Shown here piece after piece: positions 17,087 to 26,115 of a DNA stretch of 64,000 bases. Source of the stretch: Thermacetogenium phaeum DSM 12270 (GTDB lineage Bacteria > Bacillota > DSM-12270 > Thermacetogeniales > Thermacetogeniaceae); contig NC_018870.1 of assembly GCF_000305935.1 (NCBI RefSeq), positions 513,942 to 577,941 on the forward strand. Reading direction: 5' to 3'. Positions within the stretch are counted from its first letter, which is position 1. Each line of letters starts with the position of its first letter. The translations under genes were made by a program, and so were the position numbers. The notes below the pieces were generated by a model. It was not told the DNA's origin, did not search any database, and saw nothing but the letters and a program-made list of their open reading frames with translations.

Positions 17087-19117
17087 ATGAAGGAAAAACT
17101 TATGGGAAGCTTGCAAGTGAGGATGACTGTTTTGTTCGGGCTGGTTGTTCTAATCGGGTGCCTTGTCCTGTCGTTGATGAGTGAGAGGCGCACAGAGCAA
17201 GCTCTGGAAATAGAGGCTAAGGACGCCATGCTCAAAGTGGCTAAGCAGGCCGCTGAGACCCAGGACAGCAGGATCCAGGCGCGGCTTTGCCTGGTGAAAA
17301 GCGTTGCCGCCCAAGATGTTATCCGCGGCAGGTGGGGTGAACGCGAAGCAAAACTGGATGAAAAAATGGCAGCCCTTCGCAGCGAAATGCAAACTGCAGC
17401 TGAACTCGGCTTCAAACAGTTCGGCATTGCCGACAGGGATGGGAACACATTCTTTTCCGACGGCGGCAAGGCCAACATCGCCGATCGGGAATACTTTAAG
17501 ATTGCCCTTAGTGGAGAGACTGCCGTCTCCAGCACGATCGTCAGCAGAGATGATGATTCCGTAGTATTCGCCTATGCAGCACCGATACGCCACTATGCCA
17601 CCAACGAGATAACCGGTGTACTGGTCGGTCTGGTGGACGCCACCATGTTCAGCAACTTGGTGGCCGACGTTACTTACGCCCGTACCGGTTATGCCTTTGC
17701 TGTTGACGGCAACGGCAAGACCATTGCCCATAAGGACATTGAGAGGGTATTGTCCCAGGAAAACCTGATTGAGCAGGCGGGGTCCGACAATTCTCTCCTG
17801 GCAGAGGCAGTCTCAAGGATGGCGAGGGGGGAGGAAGGGGTCAGCACATATACATTCCAGGGTCAGGAAAGGATCATGGCCTATGCACCGGTTAAAAGTA
17901 CCGGCTGGTCACTGGCGGTCACCGCCCCTGCAGCCGAGGTGCTGGAAGAAGTGTCCAGCCTTAAGCATTCACTGCTGACTTTATCTGTGGTAATAATAAT
18001 CATTGCTCTCTTGCTGACTTACGTAATGGCAAGAACCATTGCCACTCCTCTGATCGTGGTAGAGAAACATCTGGGGCACATAGCGGGTGGTGACTTCACG
18101 CAGCTTGTGCCGGAGAAGTTTCTCAATATGAAGGACGAGATAGGGAAGCTGGCCCGGGCGGTGGATGGGATACAGGCCGGCATCAGGCCGCTTTTATCGG
18201 ACCTCAAAGATAGCGCCAAAATCCTGTCCGGCAATTCAGAAAATCTAAGCGCTGCCTCAGAAGAGATCGCCTCCTCCTCCAGTGAAGCGGCCAAAGCCAT
18301 TGAGCAGGTGGCTGCAGGTGCCTCAGAACAGGCGGAGCATCTGCAGGAGATCCTCAAGCTTACAGAAAACATAGCCCATCATCTGGAGAACGTAGAAAAC
18401 GAACTCGGCAACGTCAAGGACGGCAGCGAAGAGGCCTCCAGGCTGGCCGGAGTGGGCAAGAAAGAGTTGGACGTTCTTATCGCCTCCATCAACGGCGTGC
18501 ATGAAGCCTTCAAAGGTGTCGTCGAGAAGCTGACCGTCTTAAGCAACTCCGTCAATCAGGTCGGTGAAATACTGGAAGTGATCAACAGTATAGCCGACCA
18601 GACGAATCTCCTGGCCTTGAACGCCGCCATTGAAGCGGCGCGTGCCGGGGAAGCCGGCCGCGGTTTCGCCGTTGTGGCGGAGGAGGTCCGTAAGCTGGCC
18701 GAAGAATCCCGCGCTTCTTCAGAAAAGATCAAGGGCCTGCTGGGCACCATTGCGGCTGAGACAAATGAAGTGGTGAACACGTCGGAGAGCGTCGACAAAC
18801 AGGTTGTCGAGCAATTGGAGAGTGTGAACAACACGGTCAGGTCCTTTGATGATATCCTGGCTTCGGTTGCGGCAATAATGCCGAAGATCGAAGAAACTTA
18901 CCGCCATATGGACTTGACCCTCAGGGCCAAGGACACGATACTGGATCGAGTTCAGAGCATCAGTGCGGTATCAGAGGAGACATCGGCTTCGGCCCAGCAG
19001 ATATCGGCCTCGGCTGAAGAACTGTCGGCTTCCACCGAAGAGATAGCGGCTAACGCCCAGGAAGTATTAAAAGTGGCCAAAAACCTGGAAGAGCAGGTGG
19101 AGCGCTTTAAGATATGA
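17087..19117 (+). CDS. Methyl-accepting chemotaxis protein with dCache-type sensor
   Basis: 676 residues from ATG 17087 (AGGAG 11 bases upstream); an ATG at 17024 has no ribosome site and lies in the cheW remnant. First membrane helix ~12-30, then an extracytoplasmic sensor ~35-290 with the Cache signature ([17 protein letters not shown]), second helix ~295-312 ([15 protein letters not shown]), HAMP, then a full signalling domain with tip near residue 500 ([18 protein letters not shown]) and [15 protein letters not shown]. Binds a small extracellular ligand of unknown identity. Complete, unlike the receptor remnant at 7895. Confidence 0.94.
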   Translation: MKEKLMGSLQVRMTVLFGLVVLIGCLVLSLMSERRTEQALEIEAKDAMLKVAKQAAETQDSRIQARLCLVKSVAAQDVIRGRWGEREAKLDEKMAALRSEMQTAAELGFKQFGIADRDGNTFFSDGGKANIADREYFKIALSGETAVSSTIVSRDDDSVVFAYAAPIRHYATNEITGVLVGLVDATMFSNLVADVTYARTGYAFAVDGNGKTIAHKDIERVLSQENLIEQAGSDNSLLAEAVSRMARGEEGVSTYTFQGQERIMAYAPVKSTGWSLAVTAPAAEVLEEVSSLKHSLLTLSVVIIIIALLLTYVMARTIATPLIVVEKHLGHIAGGDFTQLVPEKFLNMKDEIGKLARAVDGIQAGIRPLLSDLKDSAKILSGNSENLSAASEEIASSSSEAAKAIEQVAAGASEQAEHLQEILKLTENIAHHLENVENELGNVKDGSEEASRLAGVGKKELDVLIASINGVHEAFKGVVEKLTVLSNSVNQVGEILEVINSIADQTNLLALNAAIEAARAGEAGRGFAVVAEEVRKLAEESRASSEKIKGLLGTIAAETNEVVNTSESVDKQVVEQLESVNNTVRSFDDILASVAAIMPKIEETYRHMDLTLRAKDTILDRVQSISAVSEETSASAQQISASAEELSASTEEIAANAQEVLKVAKNLEEQVERFKI

Positions 19118-19385
19118 GAATAGAATCGCAATTTTTTCGGGTGAATGGCCGTTAAATCACCGAAGTGCCCATGATTCTGGGGTCGGTCAGCAGTCTCCCT
19201 CCTGGATTTGGTGAGGGTGAATTTTGCCTCGTTGCCCTTTTTTGACTGCTGTGATAATATTATCAATCCTGTTGTTGCGGTGGTAAGAGAAGCGGGATGG
19301 AAGCGGCTACAAAAAAATTTTTTCTAGCCTGGCAGGAGAATTGTTTGGGCACGGCAAAATAAATAAATAAAAAGGAATAAATCCA
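19118..19385 (+). other. Gap between receptor gene and cobalamin riboswitch
   Basis: About 270 bases. TTGACT at 19242-19247 is a possible -35, but no good -10 stands 16-18 bases away. No gene seen. Confidence 0.5.
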
Positions 19386-19632
19386 TATCCGGACAGGTGG
19401 CCTTTAGCAATAAAGGCTGAAAAGGGAAACCGGTGCGAATCCGGTGCGATCGCGTCACTGTGAGGGGAAGCCCCCCTGCAAGGTGCCACTGTCCGACACT
19501 TGATATCCCGCGGAGGGCCGGAGCCGGCTCAAGAAGGCATCCGCTCCCGACTGCAGAAGGGGATATTGGGTGCTGGATGGGAAGGCGCAGGGTGGGAATG
19601 CACCCGAGCCAGGAAACCTGCCTGTACCGGGG
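19386..19632 (+). promoter_or_regulatory. Cobalamin riboswitch of the cbi operon
   Basis: Typical AdoCbl-type landmarks in order: GACAGGTGGCC near the start, GGGAAACCGGTGCGAATCCG (core), the B12 box TGCCACTGTCC (about 19484-19494), a long variable arm, and GAGCCAGGAAACCTGCCTG at the 3' end. It precedes cbiB and, given tight spacing downstream, probably the whole cbi unit. Expression should fall when cobalamin is plentiful. Confidence 0.95.
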
Positions 19633-19694
19633 ACACCGATGTCCTACGCTAGATAGGGAGGTTGTCCGCTTGCTCACCCGTTTTTGGTGGCTGC

Positions 19695-19724
19695 AGCCCC
19701 GGTCTTGTGTAGGCCGGGGTTTTC
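19695..19724 (+). terminator. Riboswitch expression-platform terminator
   Basis: GCCCCGGTCT and AGGCCGGGGT form a stem around TTGTGT, followed by TTTTC. It sits between the aptamer and cbiB. Confidence 0.8.
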
Positions 19725-19743
19725 AATTTGGGGTTGTGGTGGC

Positions 19744-20739
19744 ATGTTCGGAATAACGGCTGGAGGAACGCTTCTGCTGGCAGTTGGGCTGGATCTCTTG
19801 ATCGGTGACCCGGAGAGCCGGTTCCACCCGGTGGCCCTGCTGGGAAAAGCGATCGCCGGATTGGAGGGTCTTCTGTATAGGGATGCCGCTTCTAGCGCTA
19901 GCCGGCGCCTGGCGGGTGCCGTTCTCGTTCTGGTCAGCGCTGCGCCTGTTTGCATCATCAGCTCACTTTTGCTGGCCCTTCTGGAGAGAGAGAGCCCGCT
20001 TCTGGCGGCGGCAGCAGGAGGGTTTTTCCTCTGGAGCACCATTGGAGCGAACAGCCTGAAGCGGGAGGCCCGCCGGGTTCTGGAATTTCTTCAGGATGGC
20101 GATCTCCAAGCGGCGCGGGAGCGGCTGGGGCTGATCGTGGGCAGGGATACGGAGCACCTGGATGAGGGGGAGATCACCAGGGCTACAGTGGAAACCGTGG
20201 CGGAGAACATTTCCGACGGGGTTATCGCTCCCCTCTTCTACTTCGCCGTCGGTGGGGTTCCCCTGGCCTTGACCTACCGGGTGATCAATACTCTGGATTC
20301 CATGGTGGGCTACCGAAACGAGAGGTACCGGGAATTCGGCTGGTTTGCCGCCAGGCTGGACGATGTTGCCAATTTCCTCCCCGCCCGCCTTACCGTACTT
20401 CTTCTGGTGGCCGGTGCTTTTCTCCTCGGTTACGACTGGCGCCGCGCCCTGTCCGTCACCTGGAGGGACGGGAGGAAACACGCAAGCCCCAACAGTGGCT
20501 ATCCGGAAGCGGCGGTGGCAGGCGCCCTGGGCATCCGGCTGGGAGGCCTCAATTACTATCAGGGTATCCCCTCGCTAAGAGCGCATCTGGGGGATCCCCT
20601 GCAGCCTCTGGAGAGGTCTCAGATCGCTGCAGCCGTAAGGCTGGTCGACGCTGTGCTGTTCCTGTTTCTGTTCCTCTATTATGCCCTCTTCCTGCTTGCC
20701 GGCGGAAGCAACATCTTTCCCGGAGGGGGTTGGCGATGA
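19744..20739 (+). CDS. cbiB: Adenosylcobinamide-phosphate synthase CbiB
   Basis: 331 residues from ATG 19744. The frame is open upstream but crosses the terminator, so the longer start is rejected. Family motifs: LLIGDPESRFHPVALLGK at the N-terminus, DTEHLDEGEITRATVETVAENISDGVIAPLF in pieces around residue 140, and HASPNSGYPEAAVAGALGI near 245. Several membrane helices. It joins the aminopropanol phosphate arm to the corrin ring. The arm precursor comes from the PduX-like and CobD proteins encoded next. Confidence 0.95.
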   Translation: MFGITAGGTLLLAVGLDLLIGDPESRFHPVALLGKAIAGLEGLLYRDAASSASRRLAGAVLVLVSAAPVCIISSLLLALLERESPLLAAAAGGFFLWSTIGANSLKREARRVLEFLQDGDLQAARERLGLIVGRDTEHLDEGEITRATVETVAENISDGVIAPLFYFAVGGVPLALTYRVINTLDSMVGYRNERYREFGWFAARLDDVANFLPARLTVLLLVAGAFLLGYDWRRALSVTWRDGRKHASPNSGYPEAAVAGALGIRLGGLNYYQGIPSLRAHLGDPLQPLERSQIAAAVRLVDAVLFLFLFLYYALFLLAGGSNIFPGGGWR

Positions 20740-21668
20740 TCTTGCAGGGAACTGCCCTGATGCCGGGTTCCTGCGGGGAGCTGGTGCAGGGTACGCTACA
20801 AGGGGTTAATTTCCTGGTGACCTGTCCGGTCAACTGGTTCAGCAGGGTTACCGTTCATGTCGGCCCCTCGCTCAGGGATGCTTATCCGGCAGGGCGCTCG
20901 AAAACGGCACGGGCGGTGCGGAAGCTGCTCGACTGGTGTGGCTGCGAGGATTTCGGGGCGGTGATTGAGGTTGCCTCCACTATCCCTGTGGGCAAAGGGA
21001 TGGCCAGCAGCACCGCCGACCTGGCTGCCGGCTGTTATGCCGTGGCAGCGGCCCTGGGGATCCGGCCGGATCCAGCTTTAATAGCCCGGATTGCCCTCTC
21101 CATCGAGCCCTCCGACGGGACGTTCCTGCCCGGCATCGCTCTCTTTGACCACGTCAGGGGGCGGCTTCGTGAGGGGCTGGGAAACCCCCTTTCCTTGGGC
21201 ATCCTAGTTCTCGACTTTGGTGGCCGGGTGGATACCCTGGGGTTCAACAGGCGCCCGGACTTGCGTGATTTGAACAGGGAGAACGAGCCCCAGGTGGAGC
21301 GCGCTTTGGATCTCGTCCGGCAGGGGCTGCTTCAAGGGGACCCGGTTCTTCTGGGACAGGGGGCAACGATGAGCACTCTGGCACACCAGAGGATTCTCCC
21401 CAAGCCCCGCCTTGAAGAGCTGATCGATTTTGCCGGCAGGCTGGGCGCCTATGGTGTCAATGTGGCCCACAGCGGCACCGTGGCCGGGGTGCTGGTGGCG
21501 CCGGGGATGGAAAGGGACTGCGGTTTCACCTGCAGGATCCTTGAACGCTTTCCGGAGTTGAAGGCCTGCTACCCCCTACGCCTGGTAGGGGGAGGGCCGC
21601 GCTTTCCGGGGAAAATCTCCGGCCGGAGGGGAGGTGGGTGCCGTGCAGAGGCATCAACACGGGGGTGA
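20736..21668 (+). CDS. pduX: L-threonine kinase (PduX-like GHMP kinase)
   Basis: 310 residues; ATG 20736 follows GGAGGGGG and overlaps the cbiB stop. The GHMP kinase ATP loop is IPVGKGMASSTADLAAG (about residue 90). MPGSCGELVQG at the N-terminus is characteristic of the PduX branch. It would make L-threonine-O-3-phosphate, the substrate of the CobD decarboxylase encoded next. Co-location with cbiB and cobD supports this over other GHMP kinases. Confidence 0.85.
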   Translation: MILQGTALMPGSCGELVQGTLQGVNFLVTCPVNWFSRVTVHVGPSLRDAYPAGRSKTARAVRKLLDWCGCEDFGAVIEVASTIPVGKGMASSTADLAAGCYAVAAALGIRPDPALIARIALSIEPSDGTFLPGIALFDHVRGRLREGLGNPLSLGILVLDFGGRVDTLGFNRRPDLRDLNRENEPQVERALDLVRQGLLQGDPVLLGQGATMSTLAHQRILPKPRLEELIDFAGRLGAYGVNVAHSGTVAGVLVAPGMERDCGFTCRILERFPELKACYPLRLVGGGPRFPGKISGRRGGGCRAEASTRG

Positions 21669-22737
21669 CCTGACTCTGATGGCGGGGCGGTACGGAAGGC
21701 GCCCGGAGGATTTCCTGGATTTCAGCGTCAATGTCAACCCTTTAGGCCCTTCGCCGGGGGTTGCCTCCCTGCTGCGGGACGGGCTAAAGTACGCCACCGT
21801 TTACCCGGAGCCGGGTTGCCGGTCTTTAAAAGAAAGGTATGCCCCCTTTTTCGGGGTTCGGCCGGAGCAGCTGATCTTCACCAACGGCGCCGTGGAGCTC
21901 ATCTATCTGGTTTTCATCGCCCTCCGACCGCGCACCGTGCTCATCCCTGCCCCGACCTTTCGGGAGTATGAGCTGGCGGCCAGAGCCTGGGGAGGGCGAC
22001 TGAAAATGCTCCGGTTGGAGCCGGTCAAGGGGTTCATCCCCGGTACGCAATCCTTGATGCGGGCTGCCCGGGGTGCCGAGCTGGTTTTCCTCTGCAACCC
22101 CAACAACCCCACGGGTAGCCTGATCCCGCCGCAGGTTCTGGAGACCTTTCTTGAATTCTGCGAGGCCGAAGGGGTTTTTGCCGTGGTCGATGAATCGTTT
22201 CTGCTTTTTCACCCCCGCTGGCGGGAGCTGACCGCAGGGACGGCGGCCGCTGCCAGCAGGCGGCTTCTCGTTCTGCAGTCCCTGACGAAGTTCTTTGCCA
22301 TACCGGGACTGCGCCTCGGCTGCGGCATCGCCCATCCCGAGACCATCTCTCTTCTGGCGCGGTTCCATCCCCCCTGGCAGGTCAACGGCCTTGCCCAGGC
22401 TGCGGCTCTGGCCGCTTTGCAGGATGAAGGGTATGCCTTCCGATCGCGCCACTTAGTCGAAGAGGAGAGGTCGCGGCTGGCGGCCGCCCTCTCGGCCCTG
22501 CCGGGGATCCGGGTTTATTCCTCAGAAGCAAGCTATCTCCTGATAGAGCTGGCTTCACCCCTTTCGGCGCCCTTTGTTGCCGAAAGGCTCGCCCAAAGGG
22601 GGATCCTGGTGCGGGACTGCAGCAACTTTGCCTTTTTGGATGAACGCTTCATCAGGGTGGCCGTCAAGGGGCGCCGGGAAAACGAACTGCTGGTTCGGGA
22701 GCTGGCAGGGCTGCTGGCGGGGGTGTTCAAAACATGA
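21643..22737 (+). CDS. cobD: Threonine-phosphate decarboxylase CobD
   Basis: 364 residues from GTG 21643; GTG 21634 is also in frame but sits on the ribosome site. PLP-dependent fold type I: DFSVNVNPLGPSPGV at the N-terminus, FLCNPNNPTG (about residue 152), and SLTKFFAIPGLRLGC containing the PLP lysine (about residue 213). Converts threonine phosphate to aminopropanol phosphate for CbiB. Histidinol-phosphate aminotransferase is the nearest alternative, but the B12 context favours CobD. Overlaps the kinase gene by 26 bases. Confidence 0.9.
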   Translation: MQRHQHGGDLTLMAGRYGRRPEDFLDFSVNVNPLGPSPGVASLLRDGLKYATVYPEPGCRSLKERYAPFFGVRPEQLIFTNGAVELIYLVFIALRPRTVLIPAPTFREYELAARAWGGRLKMLRLEPVKGFIPGTQSLMRAARGAELVFLCNPNNPTGSLIPPQVLETFLEFCEAEGVFAVVDESFLLFHPRWRELTAGTAAAASRRLLVLQSLTKFFAIPGLRLGCGIAHPETISLLARFHPPWQVNGLAQAAALAALQDEGYAFRSRHLVEEERSRLAAALSALPGIRVYSSEASYLLIELASPLSAPFVAERLAQRGILVRDCSNFAFLDERFIRVAVKGRRENELLVRELAGLLAGVFKT

Positions 22738-23056
22738 GATCCGTGCCCCTGTCGGCACCGTCCAGAAAAGGACGATGTTCCTGTTTTTTGGGATGAGGCC
22801 GCCATGTTGCCTTTGGTAAGTGCCGATGCCCTAAGTTGCACCTGCTGCGAGAAGAGGCGGCCTGATAAAGCCCCGGAAGCGAGGACTCGGAAACGATTCC
22901 GCAGCGGCCTGCTGCCTGCCGGGGATAGGGAGGTGGTTTTTATGATTGTCCGCCGCATCGTTTTGTAGGGGTTGTTGATGTTGGCCTTGAGGCCTGTTCA
23001 CAGGAGGCGGGTTGTAAGGGCTGGAGATGGTAAAAAACTAGGGGGGAGTGAGCTTC
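22738..23056 (+). other. cobD-cbiM intergenic region
   Basis: Holds tandem hairpins right after cobD (GTGCC/GGCAC and CGTCC/GGACG, then a T-rich stretch), the structured element at 22796-22924, and an open frame 22804-22968 of 54 codons with a CTCCEKRR string. Its last part could also be an 8-codon peptide (ATG 22942, AGGGAGG upstream). I do not call either as a gene. Confidence 0.5.
22796..22924 (+). ncRNA. Unidentified structured leader upstream of cbiM
   Basis: AGGCCGCC (22796-22803) pairs perfectly with GGCGGCCT (22856-22863). Next comes a three-way arrangement: CCCCGG (22871-22876) with CCGGGG (22919-22924), enclosing hairpins CGGAA/TTCCG (22888-22901) and GCAGC/GCTGC (22901-22915). It has no B12 box. 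Its place before a cobalt transporter suggests metal or corrinoid control, which is inference. Confidence 0.4.
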
Positions 23057-23863
23057 GTGCTTTTCCGGAGGTGTTTAAGAAAGGCGGTATTCCGGCGGCC
23101 GAAGAAGCCGATCCTGGTAGCGCTTTTGGTCGTGGTTTTGCTGCAGGCACCTGCTGCTGCCTATGCCATGCACATCATGGAAGGATTTTTGCCGGCAAAG
23201 TGGTGCCTTTTCTGGTGGCTTCTCACGATTCCCTTTATCCTGGTCGGGATGTTCTCCATTTCAAAAACGGTAGAGCGGCACCCGCAGTTGAAGATGCTGT
23301 TGGGGGTGGCGGGGGCCTTTGCCTTTGTGCTGTCCGCCCTGAAGATCCCTTCGGTGACCGGCAGCTGCTCGCACCCGACGGGCGTCGGCCTCGGGGCGAT
23401 ACTCTTCGGGCCTGCGGCCATGAGCGTTCTGGGGTGCATAGTGCTGCTTTTCCAGGCCCTGCTGCTGGCCCACGGGGGTATCACCACCCTTGGGGCAAAC
23501 GCCTTTTCCATGGCGGTGGTGGGACCCTTCGTTGCCTATTATATCTATAAGCTCTGCTGCCGGCTGAAGGCACCGCTGTGGCTCGGGGTTTTCCTGGCGG
23601 CCATGCTGGGTGACCTCCTGACCTATGTCACCACCTCTTTGCAGCTGGCCCTGGCCTTTCCCGCCCAGGTTGGCGGGTTTACGGCGTCACTGGTGAAGTT
23701 TATGGGGATCTTCGCCGTCACCCAGCTGCCCCTGGCTGTCAGCGAGGGGCTCTTGACGGTGGTCGTCTTCAACCTCCTGGCGGCGTACAACAGGCGAGAG
23801 CTGAAGGAGCTGTCGGTGCTTGGCGGTGAGAGCAGATTTACGGAAGGAGCCGGAATGCGATGA
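23057..23863 (+). CDS. cbiM: Cobalt ECF transporter substrate-capture protein CbiM
   Basis: 268 residues from GTG 23057, with GGGGAG 9 bases upstream (GTG 23048 is too close). A signal-like hydrophobic N-terminus ends at AAAYA, directly followed by MHIMEGFLP. That places the metal-binding Met-His-x-Met at the new N-terminus as in CbiM/NikM. About six further membrane helices; [12 protein letters not shown] and [12 protein letters not shown] are family motifs. It is the S-component that binds Co2+. Followed at once by cbiN, cbiQ and cbiO. Confidence 0.94.
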   Translation: MLFRRCLRKAVFRRPKKPILVALLVVVLLQAPAAAYAMHIMEGFLPAKWCLFWWLLTIPFILVGMFSISKTVERHPQLKMLLGVAGAFAFVLSALKIPSVTGSCSHPTGVGLGAILFGPAAMSVLGCIVLLFQALLLAHGGITTLGANAFSMAVVGPFVAYYIYKLCCRLKAPLWLGVFLAAMLGDLLTYVTTSLQLALAFPAQVGGFTASLVKFMGIFAVTQLPLAVSEGLLTVVVFNLLAAYNRRELKELSVLGGESRFTEGAGMR

Positions 23864-24192
23864 GGATGAGAAACCTTTTGTTGATCCTCCTGGTGGTACT
23901 GCTGGCGGCATTGCCTTTGTGGCTGCAGAGGGGGGCCGAGTTCGGGGGGGCCGACGGTTTGGCGGAGGAGGCCATCGGCGAACTCCGGCCCGGATACGAA
24001 CCCTGGTTTAAGACCCTTTGGGAGCCTCCCAGCGGGGAGGTGGAAAGCCTCCTCTTCGCCCTGCAGGCGGCACTGGGTGCCGGGTTCATCGGCTATTACC
24101 TCGGTTATGGGAAGGGGAAGAGGGATGCCTCAAACGCAGGGAGAGGGACGGCTCCCGACGAGAAGTCTTTGGATGCCTTCAGGAGAACCTGA
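23860..24192 (+). CDS. cbiN: Cobalt transporter accessory protein CbiN
   Basis: 110 residues; ATG overlaps the cbiM stop (ATGA). Two membrane helices (~4-22 and ~66-84) with an extracytoplasmic loop containing [12 protein letters not shown] and [19 protein letters not shown], the conserved CbiN segment. It helps load cobalt into CbiM. The basic tail (GKGKRD...) lies in the cytoplasm. Found only with cobalt-specific CbiM systems, which supports cobalt over nickel. Confidence 0.9.
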   Translation: MRMRNLLLILLVVLLAALPLWLQRGAEFGGADGLAEEAIGELRPGYEPWFKTLWEPPSGEVESLLFALQAALGAGFIGYYLGYGKGKRDASNAGRGTAPDEKSLDAFRRT

Positions 24193-24266
24193 GGGAATGG
24201 TTGCCTGTAAATCTTTTGGTGGAGGCCACCCGATTCCCGGCGGCATAAGGAGGTAGCGCTTAAGCC

Positions 24267-25070
24267 TTGCTCAAAATCGACCAGTATGCGTACACCAACC
24301 GGTTGGCCGGGATGCACCCGGCGGAGAAGGCCCTTTTGGCCGTCCTGACGCTCGTTGTCGGCCTGGTCTTTTTCACCCCCTTGGTCTCTTTATCGATCAT
24401 TGCGGTAATGGCCGTGATGACGGTTGTCCGGGCGGGGATACCCTTGCGCTTCTACTGCAAGTTGATGCTGTTGCCATTTGCCTTCCTTGTCCTGGGTGTA
24501 TTCACCGTGGCTCTGACCGTTGCCGGGGACGGCGCCTCCTTTCTCTGGAGTGTGCGGATCGGAGGTTATGCGGTCGGGGTGACCGCTTCCGGGCTGCAGC
24601 AGGCGGGGGAGCTGTTCTTGAAATCGCTCGGGGCGGTCTCCTGCCTCTACTTTTTGTCCCTGACGACGCCTCTGGTGGAGGTGTTGGCCGTACTCCACAG
24701 GATGCGCTTCCCCTCCCTGTTGATCGAATTGATGTCCCTTGTTTATCGCTTTATTTTCGTGCTCCTGGAAACCGCCGATAAGATCTACATATCTCAGAGT
24801 TCGCGCTGGGGTTACGCCAGTTTAAAGACATCCTATCGTTCTCTGGGGCAGCTCCTGTCCAGTTTGTTCGGGAAGGCTTACTACAATTCTCAAATGCTTT
24901 TTTTGGCCCTGTCATCCCGATGCTATACGGGGAAGCTCAACCTGCTGGAAAGGCCGCTGACTTTTTCCAGAAAGAATATGGCGCTGATCGTCCTGCTGCA
25001 GATTTTGCTGATCGCCATCGGCCGTCTGGCGCCGGCCGGGATGGGAATCCCATGGAGGTGTACCGGTTGA
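24267..25070 (+). CDS. cbiQ: ECF transporter transmembrane protein CbiQ
   Basis: 267 residues from TTG 24267; AAGGAGG lies 13 bases upstream. Five to six membrane helices. The cytoplasmic coupling helices carry the AxxSRG-like motifs QSSRWGY (about residue 174) and ALSSRCYTG (about residue 214), where the ATPase docks. It is the T-component linking CbiM to CbiO. The last bases overlap the cbiO start (TTGA). Confidence 0.9.
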   Translation: MLKIDQYAYTNRLAGMHPAEKALLAVLTLVVGLVFFTPLVSLSIIAVMAVMTVVRAGIPLRFYCKLMLLPFAFLVLGVFTVALTVAGDGASFLWSVRIGGYAVGVTASGLQQAGELFLKSLGAVSCLYFLSLTTPLVEVLAVLHRMRFPSLLIELMSLVYRFIFVLLETADKIYISQSSRWGYASLKTSYRSLGQLLSSLFGKAYYNSQMLFLALSSRCYTGKLNLLERPLTFSRKNMALIVLLQILLIAIGRLAPAGMGIPWRCTG

Positions 25071-25945
25071 AGAGTGAAGCCATCCTGGAGACGAAGAACT
25101 TGAGTTTCAGTTACTTTGACGGCAACCCGGCTCTGGTCGACCTCAGCATTTCCATCCCTGCCGGGAAGAGGATCGCTTTTCTGGGGCCCAACGGGGCGGG
25201 GAAGACCACCCTGTTTCTGCACTTCAACGGCCTGATGAAGCCGGAACGGGGAAAGGTCTACGTGGCGGGGAAGGAGATCCGCTACGATCGCGCCTCCCTT
25301 CTGGAGGTGCGCAAAAAAGTGGGGATCGTCTTCCAGGATCCGGACACCCAGTTGTTCTCGGCGAGCGTCAGGCAGGAGGTGGCCTTCGGACCTTTAAACC
25401 TCGGGCTGCCCCGGGAGGCCGTGCTGAGGCTGGTGGACAAAGCCATGGAAGAAACGGACATCGGCGACCTGCAGGAGAGGCCGACTCACTTCTTGAGCTA
25501 CGGCCAGAAGAAGAGGGTGGCCATCGCCGATATCCTGGCCATGCAGCCGCAGGTGCTGATCTGTGATGAGCCCACCGCTTGGCTGGATGCCGTTCATGCC
25601 CGCCGGGTGATGGGGATCCTGAGCGACATCAACAGCAGGGGGGTTACCGTGATTATCTCCACCCATGATGTGGATCTTGCCTATTCCTGGGCGGAGTACA
25701 TCTTTGTGATGAAGGCCGGGAGGGTGATCGGCGAGGGAACGCCTGATCGGGTGTTTGCCGACGGCGATCTCCTCCGGGAGGCGGAGCTGGCCAAACCGTT
25801 TGTCGCGGAGGTCTACGAGGAGCTCACGGCCAGGGGATGGGTGAAACCGGACGCCCCGCCGAGGAGTGTGGAGGAGCTCCTGGCCAGGATCCGGGACGGG
25901 GATGGCGCCGCCGGCCGGGCTGCTTCCGGCAGCGGTAGGGAATGA
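25067..25945 (+). CDS. cbiO: Cobalt ECF transporter ATPase CbiO
   Basis: 292 residues from TTG 25067, with GGAGGT 7 bases upstream (ATG 25052 is an alternative). ABC ATPase: Walker A GPNGAGKTT (about residue 38), Q-loop VFQDPDTQLFS, signature LSYGQKKRVAIAD, Walker B VLICDEPTAWLD, switch His in IISTHDVD. Drives cobalt uptake with CbiMNQ. The ~25 C-terminal residues beyond the family core are Gly/Arg rich. Confidence 0.94.
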   Translation: MKSEAILETKNLSFSYFDGNPALVDLSISIPAGKRIAFLGPNGAGKTTLFLHFNGLMKPERGKVYVAGKEIRYDRASLLEVRKKVGIVFQDPDTQLFSASVRQEVAFGPLNLGLPREAVLRLVDKAMEETDIGDLQERPTHFLSYGQKKRVAIADILAMQPQVLICDEPTAWLDAVHARRVMGILSDINSRGVTVIISTHDVDLAYSWAEYIFVMKAGRVIGEGTPDRVFADGDLLREAELAKPFVAEVYEELTARGWVKPDAPPRSVEELLARIRDGDGAAGRAASGSGRE

Positions 25946-26115
25946 GAGAGGGTGCGGCTGATCGCCGGGACCATAGAGGCGGTGAGGTGTTTCGAGGGGG
26001 GTGCCCGCCTGAAGCGCTCCGCCCGGTCGCGGAGGCTGTTGCTGAGGTTGGGATGTTAAAAAAAGGCTTGGGGAGGCCTTTTCTTAATTTGACGGATGAG
26101 ATGGGAGTGGGGCAG

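Noticed and set aside
22804-22968. 54-codon frame with CTCCEKRR before cbiM
   Set aside because: Weak ribosome site, and the stretch folds into perfect stems, so a structured leader explains it better.
25951-26052. Short frame starting VRLIAGTIEA, like a CobK/CbiJ N-terminus
   Set aside because: Only about ten residues resemble the family before the similarity ends, and a full cbiJ is present at 32088.
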